Shown: positions 1-6,208, counted from the first letter of the stretch. The stretch is DNA of 7,002 nucleotides from an uncultured Stomatobaculum sp. (GCA_938010625.1 CALLVJ010000217.1:1-7002); one strand, 5' to 3'. Notes: generated from the sequence alone by a model not told the origin. A program made the numbers and translations.

Positions 1-359
1 TCCACAAAGCCCGCCTTTTTGACCCTGCCCTTCCAGAGCGTCAGTTCTTTTTCCAGGAGACCGCCGACCCGACGGACGACCATTGCCTTGCCGCTCTCAT
101 CCATAATCGGGGGCAACTGCACATTCTGCTCCTGAAACACTCGATAAGCGAGGCGATTCAGGGACAAAGCCTCCAGATTCCGCGACGCATGGCGCGGATG
201 TAAAACAAGAAGTTTCTTCTGTACCAGCATGCTGTATTGTTCCGGCACCAGGACAAAAAAGCGCTCTTCTGGCGCTTCGAGGGAGGCCTCGATGATGTCC
301 AGAAAAGCGCGCTCGGCCTTTTCACTGCCGGAAGAGCCGAAATAAAAGGAATATGCCAC
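1..359 (-). CDS. addB: AddB, ATP-dependent helicase/deoxyribonuclease subunit B (N-terminal fragment)
   Basis: This is the N-terminal 119 codons of a protein that continues beyond base 1. AddB is the non-motor partner of AddA in the Firmicutes AddAB complex, which unwinds and trims double-strand DNA ends up to a Chi site for RecA-dependent repair. The visible part begins VAYSFYFGSSGSEKAERAF and continues with FFVLVPEQYSMLVQKKLL and LEALSLNRLAYRVFQE. These match the AddB N-terminal pattern of a P-loop-like strand, an 'xLVPxQ' strand and a 'xxSFxRLxxRV' segment. The P-loop position reads GSSGSEKA rather than GxxxxGKS/T, so it is degenerate. The start is a GTG at 357-359, with GGAGG at 366-370, six bases upstream. 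The gene starts 11 bases after the hflX stop, so it is probably the next cistron of the same operon. An addA gene would be expected further downstream, outside the window. The identification rests on pattern memory, not on a search. Confidence 0.82.
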   Translation of the reverse strand, partial: MAYSFYFGSSGSEKAERAFLDIIEASLEAPEERFFVLVPEQYSMLVQKKLLVLHPRHASRNLEALSLNRLAYRVFQEQNVQLPPIMDESGKAMVVRRVGGLLEKELTLWKGRVKKAGFV

Positions 360-370
360 GCAAAACCTCC

Positions 371-1645
371 TCAGTTTGATTGCGATTGCTGTTCCCGCAT
401 CAGTTGTTCGTAGAGCGCCGCCGGCACCTCGGCGCGCACATAAATGCCCTCTGTCTCATAGCGCTCTTCGAGGAGCTTTCCCCAGCGGCGTATGCCTTGA
501 ATACGCCCCGCAGCAGCGTAGGGAAAAAGGCCTTCCAACACACGGCGGCTCTTTTTTTTCTCCGCCGAAATCAGTTCTTTCAGCGCCTCAATGCCCGCGC
601 CAGTCTTCGCCGAAATCTTGATCGACGACGACGCATGAATGTCCTTTGGCAGCGCGCCCGCGCCCGGCAGATCCATCTTGTTGTAAACCGAGATGATGCT
701 GTGTTCATCCAGCGCCTTGAGCTCCCGCAGCGTCTCATAGACCACCGCCATCTGCGTGTCCGCCTCCGGCGAGGACGCATCGACCACATGGAGTATCAAA
801 TCCGCATAGCGCGCCTCCTCGAGTGTCGAGTGAAAAGCCTCAATCAGCTGGTGCGGCAACTTCCGGATAAAGCCAACCGTGTCCGTGACGAGCACCTCCT
901 CGCCGCCCGGCAGCACGAGCTTCCGGGTCGTGGGATCCAGGGTCGCAAAGAGCTTGTTCTCTGCGAGAATCCCGGCATCGGTAAGCCGGTTTAACAAGGT
1001 TGACTTACCCGCATTCGTATACCCGACCAATGCGACAATGTAGCTGTTGTTTTTTTCTCGCTGTGCCCGCGCAACTTCCCGATGGCGTTTTAGCTCACCC
1101 AGCTTGCCTCGCAGGAAGCTGATGCGCGCGCGGATGGCACGGCGGTCAAGCTCCAATTTCTGCTCACCCGGACCTCTCGTGCCGACGCCGCCGCCAAGTC
1201 TGGAGAGAGAGCTGTGCACACCAAGAAGATGCGCCTGGGTGTAGTGGAGCTGCGCAAGTTCCACCTGCAGCTTGCCCTCTGCCGTGACAGCATGCTGTGC
1301 AAAAATATCGAGGATAATCATCGTGCGATCCACGACTTTCACGCCGAGTGCGTCACTCAAATTCTTCATCTGCGCCGGGGACAACTCATCATCGGCGGCA
1401 ACCGCATCGGCCTCCAGACTGCACAGCAGCTCTCTGAGCTCTTCCACCTTGCCCTTGCCAAAATAAGTGCCGGGATCCGGCGCCTCACGCGACTGCAACA
1501 GACGCCCGACAGGCTCTGCGCCGGCAGTTTTCAGGAGTTCGCCGAGCTCCGTCAGCGATTCCTCGCTTCCATCCCGCTCACGCCGCTGAATGCCAATCAG
1601 CACAACACGTTCTTTTTCCTCTTCGGTGACAATCAATTCAGCCAT
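371..1645 (-). CDS. hflX: GTPase HflX
   Basis: HflX is a translational GTPase of the Obg-HflX group that binds the 50S subunit and splits or rescues stalled 70S ribosomes, typically under stress. The 424-residue length is normal for the family. Numbering from the chosen ATG, the N-terminal HflX domain carries the glycine-rich segment GGGVGTRGPGEQKLE (about 151-165), followed by a coiled helical linker (about 166-200). The G domain then has G1 GYTNAGKS (about 208-215), the ATLDPTTR switch I region (about 234-241), G3 DTVG (about 255-258), G4 NKMD (about 322-325) and G5 SAK (about 345-347). A short C-terminal domain follows. All nucleotide-binding motifs are intact. The ATG at 1643-1645 is preferred because AGGAGG (1651-1656) lies five bases upstream. 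The adjacent GTG at 1646-1648 would leave only two bases. The start overlaps the 3' end of the upstream TPR gene by 8 bases, which suggests translational coupling. Confidence 0.96.
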   Translation of the reverse strand: MAELIVTEEEKERVVLIGIQRRERDGSEESLTELGELLKTAGAEPVGRLLQSREAPDPGTYFGKGKVEELRELLCSLEADAVAADDELSPAQMKNLSDALGVKVVDRTMIILDIFAQHAVTAEGKLQVELAQLHYTQAHLLGVHSSLSRLGGGVGTRGPGEQKLELDRRAIRARISFLRGKLGELKRHREVARAQREKNNSYIVALVGYTNAGKSTLLNRLTDAGILAENKLFATLDPTTRKLVLPGGEEVLVTDTVGFIRKLPHQLIEAFHSTLEEARYADLILHVVDASSPEADTQMAVVYETLRELKALDEHSIISVYNKMDLPGAGALPKDIHASSSIKISAKTGAGIEALKELISAEKKKSRRVLEGLFPYAAAGRIQGIRRWGKLLEERYETEGIYVRAEVPAALYEQLMREQQSQSN

Positions 1646-2432
1646 CACTCCCTCCTGTTCTTGTCTTCAAGAATGCAATCTCGTGCTCCAGTTCCTCCTG
1701 ATCGCCCTGTCCGCTCTCTAAGAGCGCTGTGAAGCGCTGCAGGGCATCCGCATACTCTCCGCGGTATTCCTGACAGACTGCCTCTCGCTCCCGGAATTTC
1801 GCCTGTTCTGCGGCATCCGCGCCTGAAAGCTTTTCGCCTGCCTCAAAAATGGCAAATGCCTCTTCTGGCTTCTTCGCACTGACCAGCAAATCTCCGTAGT
1901 GCAGCAAAAAGCGACTGTCCTCTTTTGCCCCCTGGTAGGCTTTTTCATAGGCAGCGCGCACGGTCTCGCACTCTGCCTCACTTTCCTTGTTGCGGGCCGT
2001 CTCACTGAGCAGGTACAGCGCCTCCAAGTGCAAGGCATGGTCGCCCCCCTTTTTCTCCGCCTCGTCATAGTAAGCGAGTGCGGCCTCCATCCCCTTGTCC
2101 GCCGCACAGGCGAGATCCAAATAGGCCGCCTTCCTGCCATCTTTTTGGAGCAGGAGTTCATAGTGTGTCAACGCATCCTCGTACTTGCCCGCACGATATT
2201 CTGCCTCGGCGAGATAACGCAGAATATCCACCTCATCCCTGTCCTGCTGCGCTGTGCCATAATAATCAGTCGCATGGCGAAAATTATTAATTGCGGCCTC
2301 ATAATTTTCCTTCTGCATCTCTGCAATGCCGAGCGAGCGGTACTTTCGCACTGCCTGTCCGCGCGCGCTGCAACCGCTGCACCATAACAGCGCGGCTACA
2401 AGCGCAATGCCGAGTCTCTGTTTCTTCTGCAT
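1638..2432 (-). CDS. Tetratricopeptide-repeat protein with signal sequence, probably a lipoprotein
   Basis: This 264-residue protein has an N-terminal export signal: MQKKQR, a hydrophobic run (about residues 7-17), then CSGC. Cys21 after Ser-Gly could be a lipidation site, but the -3 residue is Cys rather than Leu, so the lipobox is imperfect and a plain anchor or secretion signal is possible. The rest is alpha-helical with TPR-like units. The clearest are at about 30-63 (YRSLGIAEMQKENYEAAINNF), 69-98 (ILRYLAEAEYRAGKYEDALTHY), 173-204 and 213-243, all showing the W/L-G/A-Y-A-P-type spacing. Such proteins serve as extracytoplasmic scaffolds, and no partner can be named. The gene follows dut directly. 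An alternative GTG at 2447 overlaps the dut stop as GTGA and would add five residues. The ATG at 2432 is preferred because GAGGA at 2441-2445 lies eight bases upstream and the signal peptide then starts normally. The 3' end overlaps hflX by 8 bases. Confidence 0.85.
   Translation of the reverse strand: MQKKQRLGIALVAALLWCSGCSARGQAVRKYRSLGIAEMQKENYEAAINNFRHATDYYGTAQQDRDEVDILRYLAEAEYRAGKYEDALTHYELLLQKDGRKAAYLDLACAADKGMEAALAYYDEAEKKGGDHALHLEALYLLSETARNKESEAECETVRAAYEKAYQGAKEDSRFLLHYGDLLVSAKKPEEAFAIFEAGEKLSGADAAEQAKFREREAVCQEYRGEYADALQRFTALLESGQGDQEELEHEIAFLKTRTGGSDG
1651..1656 (-). promoter_or_regulatory. Ribosome binding site of hflX
   Basis: AGGAGG reads on the minus strand five bases before the ATG at 1645. 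It lies inside the last codons of the upstream gene and decides between the tandem GTG (1648) and ATG (1645) start candidates in favour of ATG. Confidence 0.75.
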
Positions 2433-2440
2433 AGTCCTGT

Positions 2441-2445
2441 TCCTC
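2441..2445 (-). promoter_or_regulatory. Ribosome binding site deciding the TPR-protein start
   Basis: GAGGA on the minus strand is eight bases before the ATG at 2432. It overlaps the dut stop codon (2444-2446) and the alternative GTG start (2445-2447). Either start would be coupled to termination of dut. The site is weaker than the others in this operon. Confidence 0.45.
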
Positions 2446-2875
2446 ACTGAATCCCCGTGCTGCCAAAGCCGCCGCGATTTTCTCTCTCCAGTTTTTCCAC
2501 TTCCCGGAAAGCAAGGCGCGGCTGATGCTCCATGATGCGGAACTGGCAGATTCTGTCATTCACATGAATCTCCGTGTCGCGCACTGCAAGCGCCGGAAAG
2601 AACCACTGGTCACCGTCGCCACCATAACTCTCGTCAATGACGCCCATCGAATTGACCTGTAAAATACCAAAGTTCTTGAATGTAGAACTACGCGGCACCA
2701 CATGCGCCTCAAACCCCGCCGGAAGCTGCAGCGCAATCCCAAGCGGGATCAGAGCAAACTCTCCCTTCTTCAGGCTCACATCCGCTGCTGCGCGAAGATC
2801 CACCCAGTCGCTCTTGCCGTCAATATAGCGCAGGTGTTCTATGCGCTCACTGAAATATTTGATTTTAATCTCCAT
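2444..2875 (-). CDS. dut: dUTP diphosphatase (trimeric dUTPase)
   Basis: This enzyme hydrolyses dUTP to dUMP and pyrophosphate in the cytoplasm, keeping uracil out of DNA and supplying dUMP for thymidylate synthesis. Its 143 residues are the usual length of the homotrimeric family. The five conserved motifs are visible in order: motif 1 around VDLRAA (25-30), motif 2 PRSST (61-65), motif 3 [14 protein letters not shown] (78-91), motif 4 DRICQF (107-112) and motif 5 RGGFGSTG (134-141) at the C-terminal arm. The motif 3 form ending GDxDxW, in place of YRGE, occurs in a Firmicutes and phage-related subgroup, so I do not regard it as damage. The ATG at 2873-2875 has GGAGG at 2885-2889, nine bases upstream. 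It overlaps the scpB 3' end by 11 bases. There are no phage genes nearby, so this is probably the cellular copy. Confidence 0.96.
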   Translation of the reverse strand: MEIKIKYFSERIEHLRYIDGKSDWVDLRAAADVSLKKGEFALIPLGIALQLPAGFEAHVVPRSSTFKNFGILQVNSMGVIDESYGGDGDQWFFPALAVRDTEIHVNDRICQFRIMEHQPRLAFREVEKLERENRGGFGSTGIQ

Positions 2876-3482
2876 CTTCGCTGTCCTCCCCGAGCTTTCC
2901 CTCTTCCGTCCCGAAGCGATAGTTCAGCTCCCGCTTTACTTCCTCTTGAATCTCTGCCTCCTGATCGGGCGTGACTGCGGGCAAATCCTGTTTGGAATCC
3001 ACACCAAAGCGCCGCAAAAACTCTTCTGTGGTCGCAAAGAGGGCTGGACGCCCAGGAGCGTCCAGCCTTCCGGCTTCATAGATGAGTCCATATTCAACCA
3101 GCTTGTTCACGGCATGGTCAGAGGAAACACCTCGTATCTTTGAAATTTCCATCTTGGTGACTGGCTGTCGGTAAGCAACAATTGCAAGGGTCTCTAAGAC
3201 AACTTGGCTCAAAACCTGTCGCCTTGGTTCCTTTGCAACGCGGATCAGCGCGTCATAAAATTCCCGCTTGGTGCCGAGCTGCCAGGCATTTTCAAGGCGG
3301 AGCAACTGTACGCCGCGATTTGCCTCTGTATACCGCGCTGCGAGCCGTTCTGCTGCCGCCTCTGCCTCTGCTGCCGTACATTCCAGCGCCGCTGCCAGCA
3401 GACTGGTCTCAACCGATTTCCCCATGGTAAAGAGCACTGCCTCTACCACTGCCTCCTGTCGCTGCATCTCTGCCTCTGTCAT
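2865..3482 (-). CDS. scpB: Segregation and condensation protein B
   Basis: ScpB dimerises and binds the ScpA kleisin, which bridges the SMC heads to form the bacterial condensin that organises and separates chromosomes. The 205-residue length is typical. The protein has two winged-helix domains. The N-terminal one covers about residues 5-80 ([17 protein letters not shown] start). The second, about 88-165, contains the family hallmark [19 protein letters not shown] (95-113), followed by IRGV (116-119). The conserved [17 protein letters not shown] lies at 144-160. An acidic, disordered tail follows (GEDSEDGD). The ATG at 3480-3482 has GGAGG at 3490-3494, seven bases upstream. The gene is the first of the operon, directly behind a good promoter. 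Its usual neighbour scpA is not upstream, where an unrelated lipoprotein gene lies instead, so scpA must be elsewhere. Confidence 0.95.
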   Translation of the reverse strand: MTEAEMQRQEAVVEAVLFTMGKSVETSLLAAALECTAAEAEAAAERLAARYTEANRGVQLLRLENAWQLGTKREFYDALIRVAKEPRRQVLSQVVLETLAIVAYRQPVTKMEISKIRGVSSDHAVNKLVEYGLIYEAGRLDAPGRPALFATTEEFLRRFGVDSKQDLPAVTPDQEAEIQEEVKRELNYRFGTEEGKLGEDSEDGD

Positions 3483-3511
3483 GCGCCTTCCTCCACTCGA
3501 TAGTATGTTCT

Positions 3512-3541
3512 ATTATACTGCCTCCTTTCCACTCTTGTCCA
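3512..3541 (-). promoter_or_regulatory. Promoter of the scpB-dut-TPR-hflX-addB operon
   Basis: On the minus strand TGGACA (3536-3541, five of six matches to TTGACA) is separated by 18 bases from a perfect TATAAT (3512-3517). This looks like a housekeeping sigma-A promoter. Transcription would start near 3505, giving a leader of roughly 20 bases before scpB. It sits in the 79-base gap after the beta-helix lipoprotein gene. I see no convincing terminator hairpin in that gap, so some read-through from upstream is possible. Confidence 0.75.
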
Positions 3542-3561
3542 TGCGGCTTTTCTCTGTGCGT

Positions 3562-5298
3562 CTATTCACTCTTACGGCAGGAGCAGTCTTTGCCACAAGT
3601 GCAAGTGTTCTGCTCACCGTTTTTCTTGTCGCGCTTCTTTCCACCGTTTTTCTGCTGGTCACTTTTCCGCTTGTCGCCGCGCTGTTTCTTATTTTGATTG
3701 CGCTCATCCTGCTGATTATTTTTCTGCTGATTCTCCTGCTCATCGTTTCGCTGACCTACGTCCTCCGGAGATCTCATGCCGTTTGGGCGCATGCCACCGC
3801 TTGGCTTCTGTCCTCTATCCTCTGATCTCCCCTCTGGACGTTCCATGCCCTCCGGGCGCTCGCCGTTCTGCCGGCTATCCTGTGCACCGCCCTGCTCTGG
3901 TCTTCCCTCCGGACGGCTGCCGCGCTGCTGCTTGCCTCGCTTGCCACTGCGCTGCTGACTGTCCGATTTACCGCCGCGATCGCCTCCATTCTCTGGACGG
4001 TTTTCCGGCATACCATCCGCTGCACCGTGATTGCCTGCATTTTCTCCGATGCTATTCGTGATATCGTCGATGCTTACCGTCTGGCTCTCGCTGCCGACAG
4101 TCACGGTATAGCTCTCTCCCTGTTTCAAATCCGCCGCGCTAAAGAGCAGTGCATTGAAGTCCTGCGTCGTGTTGGTATTCTCATAGATCACATTGCCCTT
4201 CGAATCCGCAACAATCACCTTCGTGCCCGCCGCCTGTGTCGACGAAAGGTAATAGACAATGCTGCACTGCGTCGAGCTACCGTCGTTCAAGCTCTGAAAC
4301 ATGCCGCTGTCACCGCTCGCAAACACAGTTCCACCTGTGATGACGCCCTTGCCGTCATAGTCGATGGGCGCATTGCCGCCATCCGAGGGGCCGTCAATCA
4401 CAACTGTACCACCGCTGATCGTCAAATCACCGTTTGAATCAATGCCGTCTCCCTTCGCCTTGACTGTGACCATACCGCCGCTGATATTAACCGCTGCGCC
4501 CTCGGTCACCTCGCCCGGAGCCTTCTCACCGCTGGAAGAGCCGCCAGAGGCATTGATGCCATCGTCATTGGAAGTCACTGTAATGATGCCGCCTTGAATA
4601 TCAACGACCAAGCCCTCAAGTCCTTCCTCCGACTCCGTCACATTGACTGTGCCATTCTGGATGGTCAACGTCTTATCGGCATGGATTCCGTCATCTCCCG
4701 CTTTCAGATTGAGCGTGCCGCTCTCCACAGTGACGTTTGTCTCACTGTGGAGAGCATCTTCTGCGCGGCCTTGCACGGCGAGCGTACCATTGCCGGAAAT
4801 GATCAAATCAGACTTCGTGTAAATGGCTGCCTTGTTTTCCTCTGCGCTGTTCCGGAGATCCGAAACTGTATTTTCCGTGCCGTCCTTCAACACAATTCTG
4901 ACACTCGTGCCGCCCGCAAAGACCAGCGGCGCATTGCTCGAATTGCTGATTGTGAAGCCGTCAAAGACCAGCTTGATTTCCGCACCCTCCTCAGCGTCTA
5001 CCAGCAACTGTCCCTCTGCAATGTTGCCGCGCAGCACATAGGTTCCTGCCTTTTGAATGGTCACCACACCATTTTCCGCGACTGCGCCGTTCCCCGTGAC
5101 TGTGACGTCACTGCCATTCGCTGTGATCACAGTCGCATCCGCTGTATTTACGACTTCACCTTCCCTGTGCTCTGCATTTGCTTCCGTTGCGCTTCGCGCC
5201 GCAACACCAGTTGCTGCGCCCGCATAGCTTCCGCAAGCTCCAAGAGCCAGCGCCAGAGAGAGTGTCGTCGCCGTCAGAACAATATGTTTTTTCTTCAT
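3562..5298 (-). CDS. Cthe_2159-type beta-helix carbohydrate-binding lipoprotein with Cys-rich tail
   Basis: This is a 578-residue exported protein. Residues 1-22 form a lipoprotein signal (MKKKH, hydrophobic run, lipobox LGAC with Cys22), so it should be anchored on the outer face of the membrane. Residues of about 45-335 are a right-handed beta-helix-like repeat. Asp/Gly turn signatures recur there: DDGIHAD (202-208), DDGINAS (245-251) and GDGIDSNG (283-290), each followed by a 'LTIxxGTV'-type strand. This matches the Cthe_2159/DUF4353 family, whose founding member is reported as a Ca-binding beta-helix that binds acidic sugars and cellulose. A beta-rich segment (about 345-411) closes the fold. 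From about 412 to 563 the chain is low-complexity and rich in Gly, Asn, Gln, Lys, Arg and Glu, with RPEG/RPE repeats (462-492). It ends CTCGKDCSC (566-574). The ATG at 5296-5298 has AAGGAG six bases upstream. The ATG at 5301 and TTG at 5319 are poorly spaced. Its ligand is unknown. Confidence 0.85.
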   Translation of the reverse strand: MKKKHIVLTATTLSLALALGACGSYAGAATGVAARSATEANAEHREGEVVNTADATVITANGSDVTVTGNGAVAENGVVTIQKAGTYVLRGNIAEGQLLVDAEEGAEIKLVFDGFTISNSSNAPLVFAGGTSVRIVLKDGTENTVSDLRNSAEENKAAIYTKSDLIISGNGTLAVQGRAEDALHSETNVTVESGTLNLKAGDDGIHADKTLTIQNGTVNVTESEEGLEGLVVDIQGGIITVTSNDDGINASGGSSSGEKAPGEVTEGAAVNISGGMVTVKAKGDGIDSNGDLTISGGTVVIDGPSDGGNAPIDYDGKGVITGGTVFASGDSGMFQSLNDGSSTQCSIVYYLSSTQAAGTKVIVADSKGNVIYENTNTTQDFNALLFSAADLKQGESYTVTVGSESQTVSIDDITNSIGENAGNHGAADGMPENRPENGGDRGGKSDSQQRSGKRGKQQRGSRPEGRPEQGGAQDSRQNGERPEGMERPEGRSEDRGQKPSGGMRPNGMRSPEDVGQRNDEQENQQKNNQQDERNQNKKQRGDKRKSDQQKNGGKKRDKKNGEQNTCTCGKDCSCRKSE

Positions 5299-5304
5299 CA
5301 TTAG

Positions 5305-5310
5305 CTCCTT
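5305..5310 (-). promoter_or_regulatory. Ribosome binding site of the beta-helix lipoprotein gene
   Basis: AAGGAG on the minus strand is six bases from the ATG at 5298 but only three from the tandem ATG at 5301. It lies downstream of the in-frame TTG at 5319. It therefore supports the 578-residue product starting MKKKH. Confidence 0.7.
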
Positions 5311-5367
5311 TCCAACCAAACATAGTTCCGAAGCATTTGCCTCAGTTGTTTATTGGTTGATGGTGAC

Positions 5368-5379
5368 ACTTTACCAGTC
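5368..5379 (-). promoter_or_regulatory. Extended -10 promoter element of the beta-helix lipoprotein gene
   Basis: On the minus strand TGG directly precedes TAAAGT (5368-5373), a four-of-six match to TATAAT with a TGn extension. At the -35 distance there is no TTGACA-like box; the direct-repeat operator lies there instead. Transcription would start near 5361, giving a leader of about 60 bases. This is a prediction only. Confidence 0.45.
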
Positions 5380-5400
5380 GAAGCTGAAAGGAAGCTGAAA
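5380..5400 (-). repeat. Tandem 10-base direct repeat, probable response-regulator operator
   Basis: TTTCAGCTTC occurs twice on the minus strand, at 5391-5400 and 5380-5389, one base apart, giving an 11-base period. The second copy ends six bases before the TAAAGT element. Direct repeats with an 11-base period just upstream of a -10 box are the usual layout for OmpR/PhoB-family activators, as in the Pho box or CiaR sites of the form hexamer-N5-hexamer. Here the hexamer would be TTTCAG with a five-base spacer. The cognate regulator is not in the window. Confidence 0.6.
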
Positions 5401-5414
5401 AAAAACATCTTTTT

Positions 5415-5432
5415 TGTGAATACTCTGTGAAT
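5415..5432 (-). repeat. Second 11-base-period direct repeat upstream of the lipoprotein promoter
   Basis: ATTCACA occurs twice on the minus strand, at 5426-5432 and 5415-5421, again with an 11-base period. It shares the core TTCA with the downstream repeat pair. The distance from this pair to the next one (5421 to 5400) is 21 bases, about two helical turns. All four half-sites would therefore face the same side of the DNA. Confidence 0.5.
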
Positions 5433-5433
5433 C

Positions 5434-5463
5434 AAAAAAAGCCATCCGCCATGTGCGGACAGC
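5434..5463 (-). terminator. Intrinsic terminator of the phosphoribosyltransferase gene
   Basis: Read on the minus strand, GCTGTCCGC and GCGGATGGC (5441-5463) form a nine-base-pair stem with two G-T wobbles and the five-base loop ACATG. Seven T residues follow (5434-5440). It starts 29 bases past the TAA of the phosphoribosyltransferase gene and separates that unit from the lipoprotein gene. Confidence 0.88.
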
Positions 5464-5492
5464 TTTTCAGACTGTTTGAAAATCTCTGTCAA

Positions 5493-6143
5493 TTAATTTT
5501 CGCCGAGACTCGCAAATCCATAGGCATTGACCAGCGCATCCAGTCTCTTGCCTTCTCTGCAGAGCGGGCACTCCCGGTAGTCATAGGCTGCATAATCCGG
5601 AATGTCCTTCTTGCCAAATACCGCTGAAACCGGGATGTCATGGTAGGTCTCACAAGCGCTGAAAATTGCTGAGATCCCGGCGAGTTTACCGCCGTAGTAC
5701 TGAATGCACTCGAGTACTTTGTCAAGCGTGCGCCCCGTCGTAATACTCGACATCAGCACCATGATGTTCTTTCCTGTAATCTCCGGGAGCAGATTGTTGC
5801 GGAAGATGAGCTGCGAGTTCGAGTTGAACTCCGGGTGAACCACATACATGGTCTTGTGCGCATTGGTTGAGAGAAAGCCCTCCTTGGTCAGCTCTTCCGA
5901 GAGGAAAGCGCCAATCACATCTGTTCCCTCCATGCAGACAATCGTGTCAATGACTGTGCCAAAGAGATAACTTCCCGTCAAGTGACGCGCAATCTCTTTC
6001 GCCTCTCCGCTTCTTGTCTTTAAGGTCGTCACATCAATGTAATAGTTGATGTGCGCATGATTCGAGGCAAAATGACCTTTCCGAATCTTGAGAGGCGCAT
6101 CACAGCCGGCAGTGTAAATCTTTGTATAATTGATTTCTCGCAT
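5493..6143 (-). CDS. Orotate phosphoribosyltransferase-like protein
   Basis: This 216-residue cytoplasmic protein has the layout of a type I phosphoribosyltransferase (orotate PRT homologue, COG0856-like). True orotate PRT joins orotate to PRPP to make OMP in pyrimidine synthesis. The N-terminal region contains SNHAHINYYIDVTTLK (28-43). A Rossmann-like strand with GTVIDTIVCMEGTDVIGAFL follows (62-81). The candidate PRPP loop is NIMVLMSSITTGRTL (126-140), ending in the expected TTGRT. However, the two acidic residues normally preceding it are Ser132-Ser133. A CPLC pair (192-195) near the C terminus could bind metal. Because the acidic pair is lost, the substrate or even the activity is uncertain; a salvage or regulatory role is possible. 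The ATG at 6141-6143 has AGGAGG seven bases upstream. An in-frame TTG at 6164 would include the Shine-Dalgarno site in the coding region and is rejected. The gene has its own promoter and terminator. Confidence 0.8.
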   Translation of the reverse strand: MREINYTKIYTAGCDAPLKIRKGHFASNHAHINYYIDVTTLKTRSGEAKEIARHLTGSYLFGTVIDTIVCMEGTDVIGAFLSEELTKEGFLSTNAHKTMYVVHPEFNSNSQLIFRNNLLPEITGKNIMVLMSSITTGRTLDKVLECIQYYGGKLAGISAIFSACETYHDIPVSAVFGKKDIPDYAAYDYRECPLCREGKRLDALVNAYGFASLGEN

Positions 6144-6150
6144 AACGCTT

Positions 6151-6156
6151 CCTCCT
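6151..6156 (-). promoter_or_regulatory. Ribosome binding site of the phosphoribosyltransferase gene
   Basis: AGGAGG on the minus strand is seven bases upstream of the ATG at 6143. This settles the start against the upstream in-frame TTG at 6162-6164. Confidence 0.8.
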
Positions 6157-6178
6157 TTTGACAAGTTCCTGTGAGATT

Positions 6179-6207
6179 ATTGTAAAAGAATTCCGCAGTG
6201 AATGCAA
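6179..6207 (-). promoter_or_regulatory. Promoter of the phosphoribosyltransferase gene
   Basis: On the minus strand TACAAT (6179-6184, five of six matches) lies 17 bases downstream of TTGCAT (6202-6207, which keeps the key TTG). Transcription would start near 6172, giving a leader of about 29 bases. The -35 box abuts the T-tract of the preceding tRNA terminator, so the two units are packed back to back. Confidence 0.6.
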
Positions 6208-6208
6208 C

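Noticed and set aside
1214..1732. 172-codon plus-strand open frame across hflX
   Set aside because: It is the antisense shadow of the conserved HflX N-terminal domain and shows no independent coding evidence.
1899..2387. 162-codon plus-strand open frame with hydrophobic stretches
   Set aside because: It is antisense to the TPR repeats of the signal-bearing protein. The hydrophobic look arises from Glu/Lys/Ala codons read in reverse.
2521..2640. dUTPase motif 3 lacking the classical YRGE form
   Set aside because: The GDxDxW form is known from a Firmicutes and phage-type subgroup, and the other four motifs are intact, so it is not evidence of a damaged enzyme or of a prophage.
3268..3825. Plus-strand open frame with a striking run of Leu, Ile, Val and Phe resembling membrane helices
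   Set aside because: It lies antisense to the Lys/Asn/Gln/Arg-rich tail of the lipoprotein and to the scpB start. Codons for those residues read backwards as Leu, Phe, Val and Ile, so the hydrophobicity is an artefact. No ribosome binding site or family pattern supports it.
4594..5304. 236-codon plus-strand open frame opposite the beta-helix region
   Set aside because: It is fully antisense to a well-supported gene with signal peptide and repeat structure. The translation is Arg/Cys/Ile-rich with no recognisable domain and no Shine-Dalgarno.
5464..5482. TTTTCA/TGAAAA inverted repeat next to the terminator
   Set aside because: It is a short AT-rich six-base pairing with a seven-base loop. 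It is likely part of the terminator upstream region or chance, and it is not in phase with the operator repeats.
5487..5492. Perfect TTGACA on the minus strand just after the phosphoribosyltransferase stop
   Set aside because: No acceptable -10 box occurs 16-19 bases downstream (TGAAAA or similar), and a strong terminator lies immediately after it, so a promoter here would be unproductive.
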